A stretch of 64,000 nucleotides of DNA from Hofstenia miamia. Its lineage: Eukaryota > Xenacoelomorpha > Acoela. The position numbers were made by a program, and so were the translations under genes. Position 1 is the first letter of the stretch. Every line of letters starts with the position of its first letter. The notes beneath the pieces are model-generated. The model was given only the letters and a program-made list of their open reading frames with translations, was not told the origin of the DNA and made no database searches. The stretch is from positions 825,628 through 889,627 of the forward strand of contig SCFE01000009.1 in the NCBI GenBank assembly GCA_004352715.1. The letters run 5' to 3'. Positions 34,241-46,748 of this stretch are shown here, in pieces.

Positions 34241-34692
34241 TAAAAGCAGAGGAATGTAAAGCAAAGACATCTAAGGTTGGAGATGAGATTCTACATCCGT
34301 AATTCATTGCTATTCAAAAGGCAGTTCATTTAGTTTGCAACCATCTATCAGAGGAAACCAGAAATAAGCTGAGATGGACTTTTAGCACCAGAGATCTAAC
34401 TTTTTCCATCAACATTATTCCCTTTATCATTGATGCAGAGCATAGGCCCAAAGTTAATGCAATAATTTGCTATGACTCCAAGATGATAGCTGGCATGCTG
34501 CAACCCTATTGGTGAAGCACTGTTCACACTATTTTCAACATAGACTTCAACCTGTGCCACCTGTGCCAACTTTTAAATAGCAAGTAGAAAATCAAAAAAT
34601 TTGAATGCATCAACATTGATCTTGTCAATCTGTTAATTGTTTACTTCTTCTGCATCAATGAGGTAACTCACCCAAAGATTATGGAAAAGATC

Positions 34693-35400
34693 ACTGGTGG
34701 CATTGGCAGCCACCAGTTCCCACCAGTGGGGAAGCAGTGGCANTGCTTGCAAGTAAAATATTATTCATTATTATACTCTCTTAGATCTAATAAACATATA
34801 AAATTCATTGTGAAGAGCTTTTTTGCAATTTTTGTTTGCAAAAATTATAAGATATATGTGGAGAATGACATTTCAAAATAATTTATTCACTATTATTCGT
34901 GGACCTTGAAATCAATGTCTACATGAGTACTTAAAATTGGCCAAAATATATTTTTAATTATTGGAAAAAAATAATGTTTAGAAATTGCAATTTCTTTGGA
35001 AATTAAAAATTCAATCTAAATTGGGCATTTTTATATGCTTGTTGTTATTTTTTATAATAAAAAAATTCATTATATTTTACATTGTCAACTTAAAATCAAT
35101 TTATTAATGGTAAGCTTCTAGCATTTCCTTCCACCCTTTGTTGGGTTTGTGTTAGTTTAAACTGCAATGTTTAAACTCTATGAATATAAAAGTTTGCTGT
35201 TGCTACATTTGAGATATTGCTCTTATGCTTAAATCATATTTTTGCCACCAGTTGCCCACCAATAAGCCACCAGTGGACCACTGATGAACCACCAGTTTAC
35301 CGCTGGTTGTCCACTGGTGCATGGGTGGCCAAACCCCACCTGGTGGCCCACCATATCTTCCACTGGTGGACCACCAGCAGTCCACCAGTATTTGGCTATG
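34693..35400. repeat. CCACCAGTGG-rich insert in third ORF
   Basis: Both edges (34693-34742 and 35247-35395) are dense in CCACCAG, CCAGTGG and CTGGTGG in both orientations. They flank about 500 bp of AT-rich DNA with a single N at 34743. Short clustered repeats in both orientations at the edges resemble subterminal repeats of CACTA-type transposons. I cannot fix the ends or a target duplication. Confidence 0.45.
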
Positions 35401-35753
35401 TGGGTAAGGTGAAGAAGATATTTTAGTATTGTTCTTAAAGGAGGAGTACCAAGATACCATCCCAGACAAAGTCAAGAGCTTACACTTCTGTATGGAAAAC
35501 TTTACAGTCTTATGCAGCAGTTCCTAAAGGCCCATGAGTATGTATAACACTCACATCATCTTGGCCACAAAGATTATCTATACAGATCTGCTCATGTGCA
35601 AAAAGATCCCCATGCACCATCTTGTGGTCAACACTCAGTTAATCATCAATGCCTGTATTCAAGCTCAGTCTCTGGAGTTGATCAACATCAGCTCACCTGG
35701 CCTCTCTACCATATCAGATCTCCAAGTCAGCTTTGCATTTCACAAAGTGCAGC
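35336..35753 (+). repeat. Direct duplicate (first copy) in third ORF
   Basis: About 418 bp repeated at 36657-37074 with essentially no differences, including the 35534 frame. Confidence 0.8.
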
Positions 35754-36656
35754 CATGCTGCAAGAAATCAACAAAGTGTGGACAAATCTAAAAGCAGATC
35801 ACAGCCTGGAAAAAGAGTGGCCTATAATCAACATTCACAGCCCAACTTCCCAGTACCATTGATCTGTTGAAAGAACCTTAGCCAAGCTATGTCTATCACA
35901 TGATACACAAGACTGCCAAAACTTTTCTGAAAGTTATTCTCTGAGAAATTTGCCCTGGCAATCCAATTGCATGGAGCTATGTGGGTTCTAGCCACCTTTC
36001 TTTCTGTTGATCCTTAAATTCAGTTGCCTCAGGATAAGCCCACTCAAGAGAAACTTGCAAAACAGTGTCCTTATGAAAACACCATTGGTCCTGCTGCCTG
36101 GAACGTGAAAAATTGGCTGCTCCACTTTTGTTTGTTGCCTGCTTCTCCAGGAAAGTCTAAAAAAGCTATGGAATGTTTACAGAAGTTTCACACTCACCTC
36201 ATTATTTCCAGTGGACCCCTCAGTCATCTTCCACCAAAAATGATCATGAACCATTTAGGAGTTGCTTTTTCAGACTTAAACATCTTTTCAGATAAGCTCA
36301 AGCAATATATGTGGGGAGCCACCACAGAGAATAAATTTCCTTCTCTCAACTCAGAATACATGCCCCTGTGCATCAGCCAGCTCATGCTCTGTGAGTATGG
36401 TTCTACAAAGCAATTCCTCAAGCTTGTTGGCCATTATGATGTCCAGTCATGCACAGAGATTTCTTTCAACCTGGAACGCCTTAACTACCCAGAGTGTGGA
36501 TACAGCCACCTCATGAAAATACAGTGGCAAGCAACTAGGATGGTGAGATCATCCCTATCACTGTCTTGGGACAGATGATGAAGACAACAGAGCAATTCTA
36601 CCATGAGAAAGAGCTTTTATCCTCATCAGCTTTAGAAGTATTGCCAGTGACTAATG

Positions 36657-37074
36657 CCCTGGTGGCCCACCATATCTTCCACTGGTGGACCACCAGCAGT
36701 CCACCAGTATTTGGCTATGTGGGTAAGGTGAAGAAGATATTTTAGTATTGTTCTTAAAGGAGGAGTACCAAGATACCATCCCAGACAAAGTCAAGAGCTT
36801 ACACTTCTGTATGGAAAACTTTACAGTCTTATGCAGCAGTTCCTAAAGGCCCATGAGTATGTATAACACTCACATCATCTTGGCCACAAAGATTATCTAT
36901 ACAGATCTGCTCATGTGCAAAAAGATCCCCATGCACCATCTTGTGGTCAACACTCAGTTAATCATCAATGCCTGTATTCAAGCTCAGTCTCTGGAGTTGA
37001 TCAACATCAGCTCACCTGGCCTCTCTACCATATCAGATCTCCAAGTCAGCTTTGCATTTCACAAAGTGCAGCCA
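36657..37074 (+). repeat. Direct duplicate (second copy), ends at an N
   Basis: Second copy of 35336-35753. It ends exactly at a single N (37075), after which different sequence follows. Either a real duplication or a misjoined repeat. Confidence 0.8.
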
Positions 37075-37501
37075 NAGTGCACCACAGCCCACCTATGCCT
37101 AATTACGCCTCAGATTGAAAACTTACAGAGCCATGGACTCCACAGCACTTTTTGGGAATCCATTTGGGAAGCCAAAATCAACTATCCTGTCACTATCAGA
37201 ACAGCCTCCCCCTGGAGCAAGTCAAGTTTTGCCCACTTGGATTGTTTCTCTGGTTGTTGATTTTGTCACATTCTCTTCCTCATTGGTTGGTGCATCATTT
37301 TCCTCTAGTTTCCTAATTTCAGTTAGTAAATTTAAGTCCCATATTTCAAGGTCATATATAGGTTTATCTCTTGCTGTCCTTCAGGGCAGCGCCTCTCTCC
37401 TATGTCTTCATCTCTGATATCTGCTGTGAATTCATCCTTGAATTCTTCTTCAGGTAAGCTACCTAAATCACACATATCATATATAATTTCATTTCCATTA
37501 A

Positions 37502-37682
37502 TGTAGAATCACTGGGGTGTGATTCTAGCGAACTCAAAGAGAATACAGTTCAAACTATTTCTATTTACAAAATGCATTGCTCTATATATACAAGTTATTT
37601 ACAATATTTACAAATACCAGTCACTAACAAGAAAAGCGCGAGGTCTGGCTGATAAATAGCAACAACTACCAGCAATGTTACA
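37502..37682 (-). mobile_element. Possible short LTR
   Basis: 181 bp bounded by TGTAGAATC and AATGTTACA. On the minus strand it has a TATATATAG box. There is no clear target duplication or primer site, so this is tentative. Confidence 0.25.
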
Positions 37683-37804
37683 GTAATTGCCTTCCGGGGA
37701 AAATCTGAATTCTCATCCATCTTTGTCTCCTCAATGTCTGCCATTGCTCTTTTGAGATTTTGAAAATGTAATAGTGTGTCATTATCTAACATATTTTTGT
37801 TATT

Positions 37805-38085
37805 TGGTAATGTTTGTGTTGATTTTGAATTTTAAATCACTTGTCTGCCAATATGGTGTCTAAAAATAATGGAAGCAACTTTGAACCCTTTGTTTCAACA
37901 AAATATTATTATCAACAATTACTAATCTGTAATTAATGACACTTGTTCTTACTTGGTTGCATAATACAAATTAATCTAAACTGATCATATATTTTGACAA
38001 TGTGTTTTCAATCATAATTAATTTTGATCTTATTCTTCTTCTTAATCAACATTAGCAGCTTTAGGTTAATTTGGATGATGCTACA
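37805..38085 (-). mobile_element. Family B LTR, 5' part, minus orientation
   Basis: Matches the last 290 bp of 21158-22301 (TCTGCCAATATGGTG, TTGGTTGCATAATACAAATT) and ends GGATGATGCTACA. Confidence 0.75.
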
Positions 38086-38089
38086 ATTC

Positions 38090-38350
38090 TCCATGTCCAC
38101 ATATTTTGTTATATCCCTCTATGTATGTTTTTTCATCAACATTATTAAAAATTAATGTTTTTTTAGAAAATATTCTGCTTGATTGAATGATTGCCTGACA
38201 TACAAAGTTTGCTCCATTCTCTATTCTGCATATTTTGTTATATTACTCGACATATAATTTTTCATCAACATTATTACAAATTAATGTTTTATTTAAAAAA
38301 TCCTGTTTGAATAATTTGCTGATTCTTGTCAACTGAAGAAGAAGAAAACC
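38090..38350. repeat. Diverged tandem pair, about 127-bp unit
   Basis: CATATTTTGTTATAT...TTTTTCATCAACATTATTA...AAATTAATGTTTT occurs at about 38099 and again at about 38227. Confidence 0.6.
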
Positions 38351-38419
38351 AGCTCTCTCTCTCTCTCAATGCTCCTTGTGTACACATTTTAGTTTGTAAA
38401 GGTATAATCTAATTAATAT

Positions 38420-38690
38420 ATTGTTTATTTATACACATTTAGTTTCCATGCAAGATGGTGTAATTATATATTCTCTGATGATTGTTTGTTTGTCAACTGA
38501 AATCTGCTCACCTACAAAAAATAGTCTGATGTAGTTGTTTTTTATCTTGCAAATGGTATAATGCATTTAAATTGACTGATTATTTATCTAAATTTTAGTT
38601 TCCATATGAGATGATGTAATTATATATTCCTCAATGAATGTTTGTTCATCAACTGAAAAAACTCCATTCTCTCCAGTTCTCCCTAAGTCT
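38420..38690. repeat. Diverged tandem pair, about 165-bp unit
   Basis: TTTAGTTTCCAT(G/A)...GATG(G)TGTAATTATATATTC...GTTTGT..TCAACTGAAA occurs at about 38438 and about 38597. Confidence 0.6.
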
Positions 38691-39759
38691 AATTTATTTT
38701 GCAAAAGATTTTATGAGTTATTTTTTTTGTTTTTTTATTTATACATATTTTAGTTTTAAACACAAGCTGATTTTATATCTTCCCCAATGTAAAAAAATCT
38801 GCATTTCATTGCTGCATAACAAAATAAAAGCTAATTCTCCACTAGTGTAAATGGTTTAAACATTTTTTATAGGTAAAAGCAATATATTTATTAGTGTGTT
38901 TTAATTTAAACCCATTTTAGTTCCTGTGATTATTTGTCAAAGAAATAGGATGTTGTGTACACTAATTTCCCCTTATTTCTTGATCTTGATTGATGAATTC
39001 CCATAGTAACACATGAAAGAGAAGAAGAAAGAGTGGGTGCATTTCTCTGACATTGCACATTACACAACAGGATAAAAGCATGTGTTGGCATAAAACCAGA
39101 ATGAGGAATTGTGAAGAAATAGATAGTGGAATATGTTAATTCGAGAGAGAATGGAGAACCCTCACACAACTCACAGGACATATTTGGCTAATATATATTA
39201 AAATTCACACATATTGCAAGATTAATTTGATAGTAATGGAATGTTATTAATTTTTTTTACTAATGTCAATGTATTTAAAACACAATGAATAAATCCTGAC
39301 TTAGATTAAAACATGTGACATAGAACTGGGTGATGGATACATGGTGATGAATGAAGAAATAAATATCCACCAGATGACACCAAATGAAGATCAAAAAACA
39401 ACTAAAAAATAGACAACATTTACTAGTGTAATTTACCATTTTTATTATAAAATTCTATAAATTCTAAAAACTTTTTATTATTATCAAATCTCTTTTTGTT
39501 TAACCATATGTTTAATATTTTCCACTTATATTATTGAAACAGGTTAAAATAGTTTGGTTGCTTAGAAAATTAATTGGTGTTTTTGTAAATGAAATAGTGT
39601 GTTTTGAAAACAAAATATAGTCTTTTTGAAATGTCCCAAAAAACAAGTTAAATGCTGTATGTGTAAGCATTTGAAATTATGGAAAATTAAGCTTCAAAAG
39701 CATAATGCGTGATAGCATTGTGTATTGAAATGAAAATTCAGGTTTGACATGTAATGATT

Positions 39760-40110
39760 TCTGAATTCAACATTGTAAACAGTTGAAATGTCAGGAATTC
39801 TTATGGATAGGAATAATATTAGCCAGTAGTTTAAAAATCAAATGTAACCTTTTACATGTCATGATTACAAATTAAACATTTTACATTAACATTGTAAGCA
39901 TGTAAACTAAATAACATGTGATATATTCATTGGTTGGAAAAAACATGATATGATAAACATGTCAACAATGTATATTGACAAAAATAAGATGCAGCTTTTA
40001 CATTTAATTATTTTAAATTAAACATTGCACATTGTAATCAGTTGAAATGCTAGGAATTTTTATGGATAGGAAAAATATTAGTCATTATCACAAGTGTGAG
40101 GTAATGTAAG
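39760..40110. repeat. Diverged duplication, about 260-bp spacing
   Basis: GTTGAAATG(T/C)...GGAATT(C/T)TTATGGATAGGAA(T/A)AATATTAG occurs near 39783 and near 40042. Confidence 0.6.
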
Positions 40111-40669
40111 CAAACACATGTAAGCATGTATAACTTGGGACATAGCAAAGTATATTAACAAAAAAATATGTAATGAAATTAGCCATATAAATCAGTCACT
40201 ATAGCAAAACATATGATTGCAAACTAAATTGGAACCCAACATGTAAATGAATCATTTCAATAATCAATAAGTCCATAAATGTGATGAATCACTAATTTAA
40301 CCACCTCCTTGAAAATCCATTAGTTGGGAGTAATGTCAAGTATATGAGTCAGTAAATTACCTAGATAACATTTGCAAACACCCCTTTTAATATCTCTGAG
40401 TCAGCAGAGGACAAAAGTTCAGTTTGTGATTTCAAGTATCTCTTATTATAACTACTGACAGCAGAAGAACAATAGAAGTTATTTACTAAACAAGCATCTA
40501 TAATGAAAAGAAATTAAAACTTTTCTTAGAAGTTCTTATTCAGTCTTCATAGTATTTTTTGACCTGACATCACTCATTCAAGAAACATAAAAAGAGAGTT
40601 AAACACATTAAGTAACATAAAACAATACAAGTTGGAGGGGTGGCATTGGTTTTTGTGTGAATTGGTGAT

Positions 40670-40990
40670 CAAGAGGTCTATATAATTTAGCTTCACAGCT
40701 AAAACAGCAATGTCAGTTGCTTTCTTAATTGTATTATGAAAAAAGTCTCACAAAGTAGTGAATGTGTTATCAATTTCACAACTGCTCACTTTATTCTTTG
40801 AATAAGAATATTGAATTGAAAAAACTATGTGTACCTTCATTTTTGTTTTGTGCTACAGCATGTATTGCAATCAATTAGATATCTCTTTAGCTTCACAGGT
40901 AAAATAGCTTTCTTACTTTTTTTATGAAAAACTCTCACAAAGTATTGAATGTGACATAAATTTCACAATTGCTCACTTTAGTAGTTTGGA
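40670..40990. repeat. Diverged duplication, about 200-bp spacing
   Basis: CTTCACAG(C/G)TAAAA...CTCACAAAGTA(G/T)TGAATGTG...AATTTCACAA(C/T)TGCTCACTTTA occurs twice. Confidence 0.6.
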
Positions 40991-41454
40991 AAAACCATTT
41001 TTAATTTCTTTTTGAAATATGAGTGATCTTATCTTTCCATGCCAAGTAATCTCATGAAATTTATAAAAAAGAGATTAGGAAATATTATATATTTTTTTGA
41101 TAATTTTTGATAATTTACTTCAAAATAAAAATGAAGCCAAAATATCATAGCCTGCAAATTCAACTTTTGGGTTGAATGCACTTGCATAATATTTGAATAT
41201 GGAAATAAATTAAAAACACTAATATTATATTTAAGGCAAACTGGCAATAACTTGTAAACACACAAAGAAACAAACAAACTTTCATCTTCACTAACCTGTG
41301 CAAATAATTGCTAAAACAATATTGAAATAGTTATTTGGAAATCTATCTAACAAAATTACTGTTTTTCAAATTTCAATCAATATTGATATTATTTCAATTA
41401 AATTGTGAACAAAGAATTGATCAAAATCTAACAGTGGGAATAGATTCACAATGT

Positions 41455-41995
41455 TTGAAAATAGGTAGAATGAGCAACATTAAGCAAAACATCACCTTTG
41501 AAAGTGATTGAAAAATATCAAATTGCTTAGAGCAAATGAACATTAAGAAAAATACCAATGTATTCAATAAAATTTCACAATACAACCTCTAGATTGACTT
41601 GTAATACTAAAGATTAATATATTTATTAATTTGAGACTTGTAGAGTCTAAATATGCCATTGGATTTTCATTTTAAGCAATACTCAAAGACTGGTTTATAA
41701 ATTAAAATTTAAAAGTTACAGTGTTTTCACCAAATCTGAAAAAAAATTGCATATAATTCATCAATTTAATAGCAGTAAGCAATTCAAAAGCATCAAATTT
41801 AGGTATAATGAGCAATTTTCAACAAAACATAGCCTTTGGAAGTGAATGAAAAACATATTTGCTTAGAGCTCAGAAACATTAAGAAAAATACCAATGTATT
41901 TAAAAAAAATTCCCAATACAACCCATAGATTGACTTGTAATACTAAAGATTAACATATTTAAATAATTTGAGACCTGCAGAATCCAAATAAGAAA
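41455..41995. repeat. Diverged tandem duplication, about 340-bp unit
   Basis: The block from AGGTA(G/T)AATGAGCAA through ATTGACTTGTAATACTAAAG at 41460 recurs at 41800 with scattered changes. Confidence 0.7.
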
Positions 41996-43834
41996 GAAAT
42001 CTTGCAAATTTGAGTTTTCACATTAAATTCATTGAATGACAGTGAGAGGGCTTCTAAATATAGAAATTTGATGCCAGAAACACATTTGACAGTCTTTAAT
42101 CAATGTAGAAACATCAATCTTTTCTGAGAAGTAGTAGTCAATGCTCTGAAAAATTTATTAAAACCCAGATATGCCAGTATATTCAATAACCACAGCAAAA
42201 TCTCAAAGAAATGGACAGAATTGATCACAGATATCAATAGAATAGAGTAAATGTTTTTTAAAGGTTTATCCATAATATTCAATTTCATCATCTACAATAT
42301 ACATCTGTAAAAACACAGATTTCTTGCAAGTTTATAGGAGTGTCCTAAAATGAAATGAAATACTATTAAACAACATGTTAAATGAAATTAAAAACAAAAT
42401 GCTGTTTTATAGATAGTTTTTTTTAAAAAAATCACTATAATTTTTAAAAAATTACTAACCCATCCTATAATATTCATGTCTAAAAAGAAAATTTCCCATT
42501 ATGCAAGATTGACTTTGAATTTGGGAAAATTGTTTTTGAACGTTATTTCTTGTATTACTGCAAATATTTCAAACTATAAATTTCCAATTTTTGAATTTTT
42601 AAGTTCGAAAAAATTTATTGGGACAGTATTAAAAAATTAGAATCTCCTTTCAAAAATGCGCATCTTGGTGTAAAAATCCTATTCATAGCTTCATTAAATC
42701 AAAAGTTATTAAAGAAAATATCTTTTCTGAACAATTTGCCCAACTCTGGCCAGTCTAACTCAGCCAATATTGATCTTAGAGCTAAACATGCTGAGAAACA
42801 AATTTTTTCAGTGAAATTTACTGCTTAAAAATTTTAATGGAGCTGTGATATCTTTAAAATTTTGTAGCTATAGCCTGCTAAACTTAAAATATAATATCTA
42901 AAGGTCAGCCCAGGTTTTTAAAATATATTTTTTTTAAAAAAATTATGGCTTTGTGAAATGTTTGTCTTGAAATTTCAAACAATTCTCATCAAAATTAAGA
43001 TCACTAATGTAAAAAAATGAAAAAAAATTTTAAAAAAATCTTTTTTTCAAATGTATGTTTTAAAAAATTTAAAAATGTAGTCTTATTAACAAATTTATAT
43101 AAATTTCTAATGTTGGGAATTTAAAAAAAATTAATTTTCAAATTCCATTGCCAATTTTTTGCATAAGCTCTCTCCAAATATCATCAATGACAGCAAAAAT
43201 ATTTTTCCCGCTAGGAGGCGTAACTTTGACATGTTCAGGGTTGTATAAGTCTTAAAATCTTCAGCTTGCAGAACTCTATAAGACTGAAAATTTAATGTTG
43301 ATAGCTGTAATATTGACAGAACAAAGGGCAAAAAATGTGTTTTTCAAGAAATTTAGAGGGAGTATAGACAGCAACCAACATTGCTTAACAAGAAAAATGG
43401 TGTCCAGCAGTTACTCATAAAGGCATTTAGTTATAAATAATATGGTGGCAGCCTTGTGATTGGTTTGTGTCAAATAGTTACAATTGAAAATGGAGTACAT
43501 TCAGTCAAAAAAGGCAATATATTATTTGTTGAGAATGGGTTTCTATATTCAAAAAATAGTGAACAAAATGATTAATATTGTTTCAACATTGATAAATAAA
43601 GAGTCATTTTTATTGCTTCCAATAATTTTTAAGTTGCTTTCTTGTGAAAAAGAAAAATATATAAGCTAAAAAACTTTATTGTATAAAACTTTAATTATTT
43701 GTGGTTGTTGTTACAAAACTATGCAAGGGTTCATACTGTAATGAACACATCCATATTAACATATAATTATAAAAATTAATTATTTAAAACCAAAATTTGT
43801 TAAAAATAATAATAATAATATATTAATTGCAATA

Positions 43835-43950
43835 GCTTAGGATTCCTGGTTCCTGGACTGATAATGCCAATCCTATTATCAAGGGGGAAATCATAGGAGA
43901 TCCCACTCCTACTCATTATTACCAAGCAATCTATAAGAAATTAGAATTTT
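43835..43950 (+). repeat. Diverged relative of the TIR-element interior
   Basis: GATTCCTGGTtCC...GGGG(A/T)..ATCAT(A)GGAGA..CCCACTC.TACTCATT.TTACCA resembles 7800-7905. It is probably the remnant of an older copy of the same repeat. Confidence 0.4.
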
Positions 43951-44820
43951 TCACCCCAAATTCAAATGAAACAGTCAAAAATATATTGAATATACTGAGT
44001 TCCAATAAGTCATTTTATATCACTTAATGCATGAAATGAATATTTTTAAAAATTGAAATTTTGATTAAACTAAGTAAATAAATTATTAAAACAATTAATT
44101 AAAATACATTTTGCAATTCCACTTAAAGTAAAATATTGATGGACTTAGTGCTCTGTTGCAGTATTTTGGTGTTTCTACAAAAAGCATTAAAAATATAAAA
44201 AACAATTATTTAATTGTGAAATGCTATCAATATTTCTTCTAATAATTTTTAAAATATAATATAACTAAATTACTTTATAACTAAGATCCATGAACCAAGA
44301 AAAACAAACAAAGTGCCATTCTATGCAAAATGTATGAAACCCCATTTATCTATTTAAAATTCAAAGAAAAATTTTGACATGAAAAATTGAATTTGTTCTC
44401 ACTGGTATAGAAAGTAGCACTTGGGGCCACAAAAGTGATTCATGCAATTTTGTTAAATTTAATTTATCAGGAGAAAATTGAAAGCCAGGGCATGTGCACC
44501 CCATAGCAGCTCAAATCAGGGTTTAAGACCAATAGCAACAACAAGTAACCTCCAAATTGACACCATGAACAATTAGAAGTAATATTGTCAAAGAAATTGG
44601 TTTTCTTTTATCCTTTTTAGGCCATGAGCAGAATTTTATAAGAAGCTTTGCAATTTAAAATTAATAGTACTAAGAACAATTTTGTTGTAAGATATTTCAT
44701 GAGATAAATACATAAATTTCTCCATTGGTCATATTGATACTTATTCATTTTAAGCAACTTCAAATAACAAACCTTGCATTGCTTTTCATTTTTGGTTCTA
44801 ATTAAATAATTGTTGTAAAG

Positions 44821-45785
44821 AGTAAACAATTGTCTGAATTACAAAAAGGCTTTCTTCAAATGAGACTTTTTATAGGATATAATGTCAATGATTTATTCAA
44901 TATTGGATTAATGTATAAGGACTATTTGCGACACACTTATGCAATTGGACAATCCGTCATCATACTCTCACAGCTATATACAAAAACAATTGGTAACGTC
45001 AAATTTTTTACGAATGTAAATATAGTTAAGACAATGATTAATACAGCGACGTTTGAACCTATATTAAAATTTATATGCTGATCAGTATATACGTTAAAAA
45101 GTTGATATTTTTTAACGCGGGCTTTACTACATTTTTTTTACCAAATCGATTAATGAATTGGTAGCGTACTTTTTGAGAAAGTAGCATTCCTACACTTTTC
45201 TTGAGCTTTTAAGAATAACATTAACTTCTCTTAGATCATGCCAGTAATAGCGTTTTTGAAGCTGCCAATTTCAAGTTTAAATGAAATAGCCGACGATAAA
45301 TTTACTTACAAATATTTTGCAATGATTTTTGCGTATCATAATCTTAAGAAATAAATTGTCGATGACTCTTTATTTACATCTTGAAACAAAAAACATCGTT
45401 TTCACTAAGAATCACGGAATGTGCACACAAACAAAGTGAAAACATTTGTTACATTTTTTAATATTTTTTGCTTTTGGCCAGGCCAAATGGCCTATTCAAA
45501 CACTTGAAATATCTTTCTTGCTTTTGAGCTCTGTATAATCAAACATCGTACGCAAAATATGGCCGAAGATACTGCTACTTACCCTCGGCCATAACACGTG
45601 GTGATTCCGTAATAGGACTGCACAAGGCGCGTGACGTCATGCAACTCTTCATCAAACTATCGGAGACTTCCAGCTGAAAATTGTATGTCTTTCAAGCAAT
45701 GCATCGAACTGTTGCGAATCTATCTAAAGCATGGATATGGAGCATCATCACCATGAACATTTCTATGGGTGGTCGGCGAGTGGTT
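44821..45785. other. No certain gene; CpG-richer stretch
   Basis: Base composition changes near 44.8-44.9 kb, with CpG dinucleotides becoming common. A CRE-like GTGACGTCA at 45629-45637 lies about 95 bp before an ATG (45731) opening a His-rich start MDMEHHHHEH. This could be a host promoter and first exon, but the following sequence soon becomes LINE-like, so no gene is called. Confidence 0.35.
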
Positions 45786-46748
45786 CCATTGCTTTTGATT
45801 TGATGACTCTCTCATCAATTTCTTCTCTAATTATTTATCTAACCGTTTTCAAGTTACTCGTTTTAACTCCCATTTCTTTTCTCCTGTTCCCTTTTTGCCA
45901 TCCTTCTATTTCTTGGTTTTAACGAATGATCTTCCTCTATTTGCCCATTCTTGCCCATGCACTCTATGCTGATGACACTATAATCTACTTTTTTGGTCCG
46001 GAATCTTTCACTGTACTTCAATCGTCTATCGATAGCCTTCTTGATTGGCTATCTTCTAATCATCTTGTACTAAATCTAAATGTCTTATTTCCTTCTCCAT
46101 GCCGTTTCTTTACGCCTTTCTCTAGTCCTTTTCTTCTTGTTCTATCCCACTTTCTGCTGTTTCTGAACATGCCAGCCTTGACCTTCGTCTTATCTATTTC
46201 CTTATCATGGTCCTTTCATACCAACTAAAAACTTAAGAAAGCTATATCCTCTTTCCTTTTCATCCAGCCTAATATTTCTCTCTAACTCTACTCTCTAAAA
46301 AATTCTCATATGATTCTCCTTGTTGGTGTATTCTACGCTCACTTCTCCACTCATTTGAGCGTTTTCAACGTCGTGTTGTTAAATGGATTTCTCCTTCTCT
46401 CACTTACACATCTGAACTACTTTCTCTTAATTTATTACCCCTTGTTCTTCAGCTTCAAGTTCTTGATCTTTTCTTCAACTCTCTTTTGTTAGAAAATTAT
46501 AATCTTGATCCCTTTGATTACATTCAATTTGCTCCTTCTCATTCTACATGTTCTGATACTTCTGTTATCTTTCATCCAACTCGCACCCACAAAGCTCGCT
46601 CACAAACTTCTTTCTACATTCGCATTATTCTTAATGCTACCTACCTGATTGCTGCTCATCAACTAGATTTTATCTTATCTTCTAATTTTAAGTCCTCTCT
46701 CTACTTCTTAATCTGGTTTTCTTTTGTTCCTCGCTTAAATGCATATTA
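45786..46748 (+). pseudogene. LINE (jockey/CR1-like) reverse transcriptase remnant
   Basis: Broken frames on the plus strand carry the catalytic RT motif LYADDTIIYF (45962-46000), followed by LQSSIDSLLDWLSSNHLVLN, typical of non-LTR elements of the jockey/CR1 type. After that come a block with the RRVVKW run (46365-46385) and a C-terminal region to 46748. Stops and shifts split it at 45923, 46228 and 46308. Only the palm and C-terminal part remain. Confidence 0.7.

Larger units (their letters stand above)
34241..37240 (+). pseudogene. Third ORF of family C element, with insertions
   Basis: Decayed coding sequence downstream of integrase. It includes ETRNKLRWTFSTRDLTFSI and DAEHRPKVNAIICYDSKMI (34360-34490) and the best frame 36024-36578 (184 residues), with YMWGATTENKFPSLNSEYMP near 36306 and two Cys-containing blocks. 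MWGATxE is shared with the antisense copy at 23440. It is interrupted by a CCACCAGTGG-rich insert (34693-35400), and part of it is duplicated (35336-35753 and 36657-37074). The function is unknown. By position it could be an env-like or accessory protein, but no transmembrane segment or signal peptide is evident. Confidence 0.5.
38691..44820. other. CpG-poor gene-free region
   Basis: More than 6 kb of AT-rich DNA with almost no CpG, no coding signal and several local diverged duplications (39760-40110, 40670-40990, 41455-41995). No transposon protein is seen. Confidence 0.55.

Noticed and set aside
36024-36578. 184-codon frame as a possible host gene
   Set aside because: It is in line with the family C element after integrase and shares a motif with the antisense third ORF, so it belongs to the retroelement.
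44830-45081. 83-codon plus-strand frame
   Set aside because: Starts with TTG, has no recognisable domain and no splice or promoter support.
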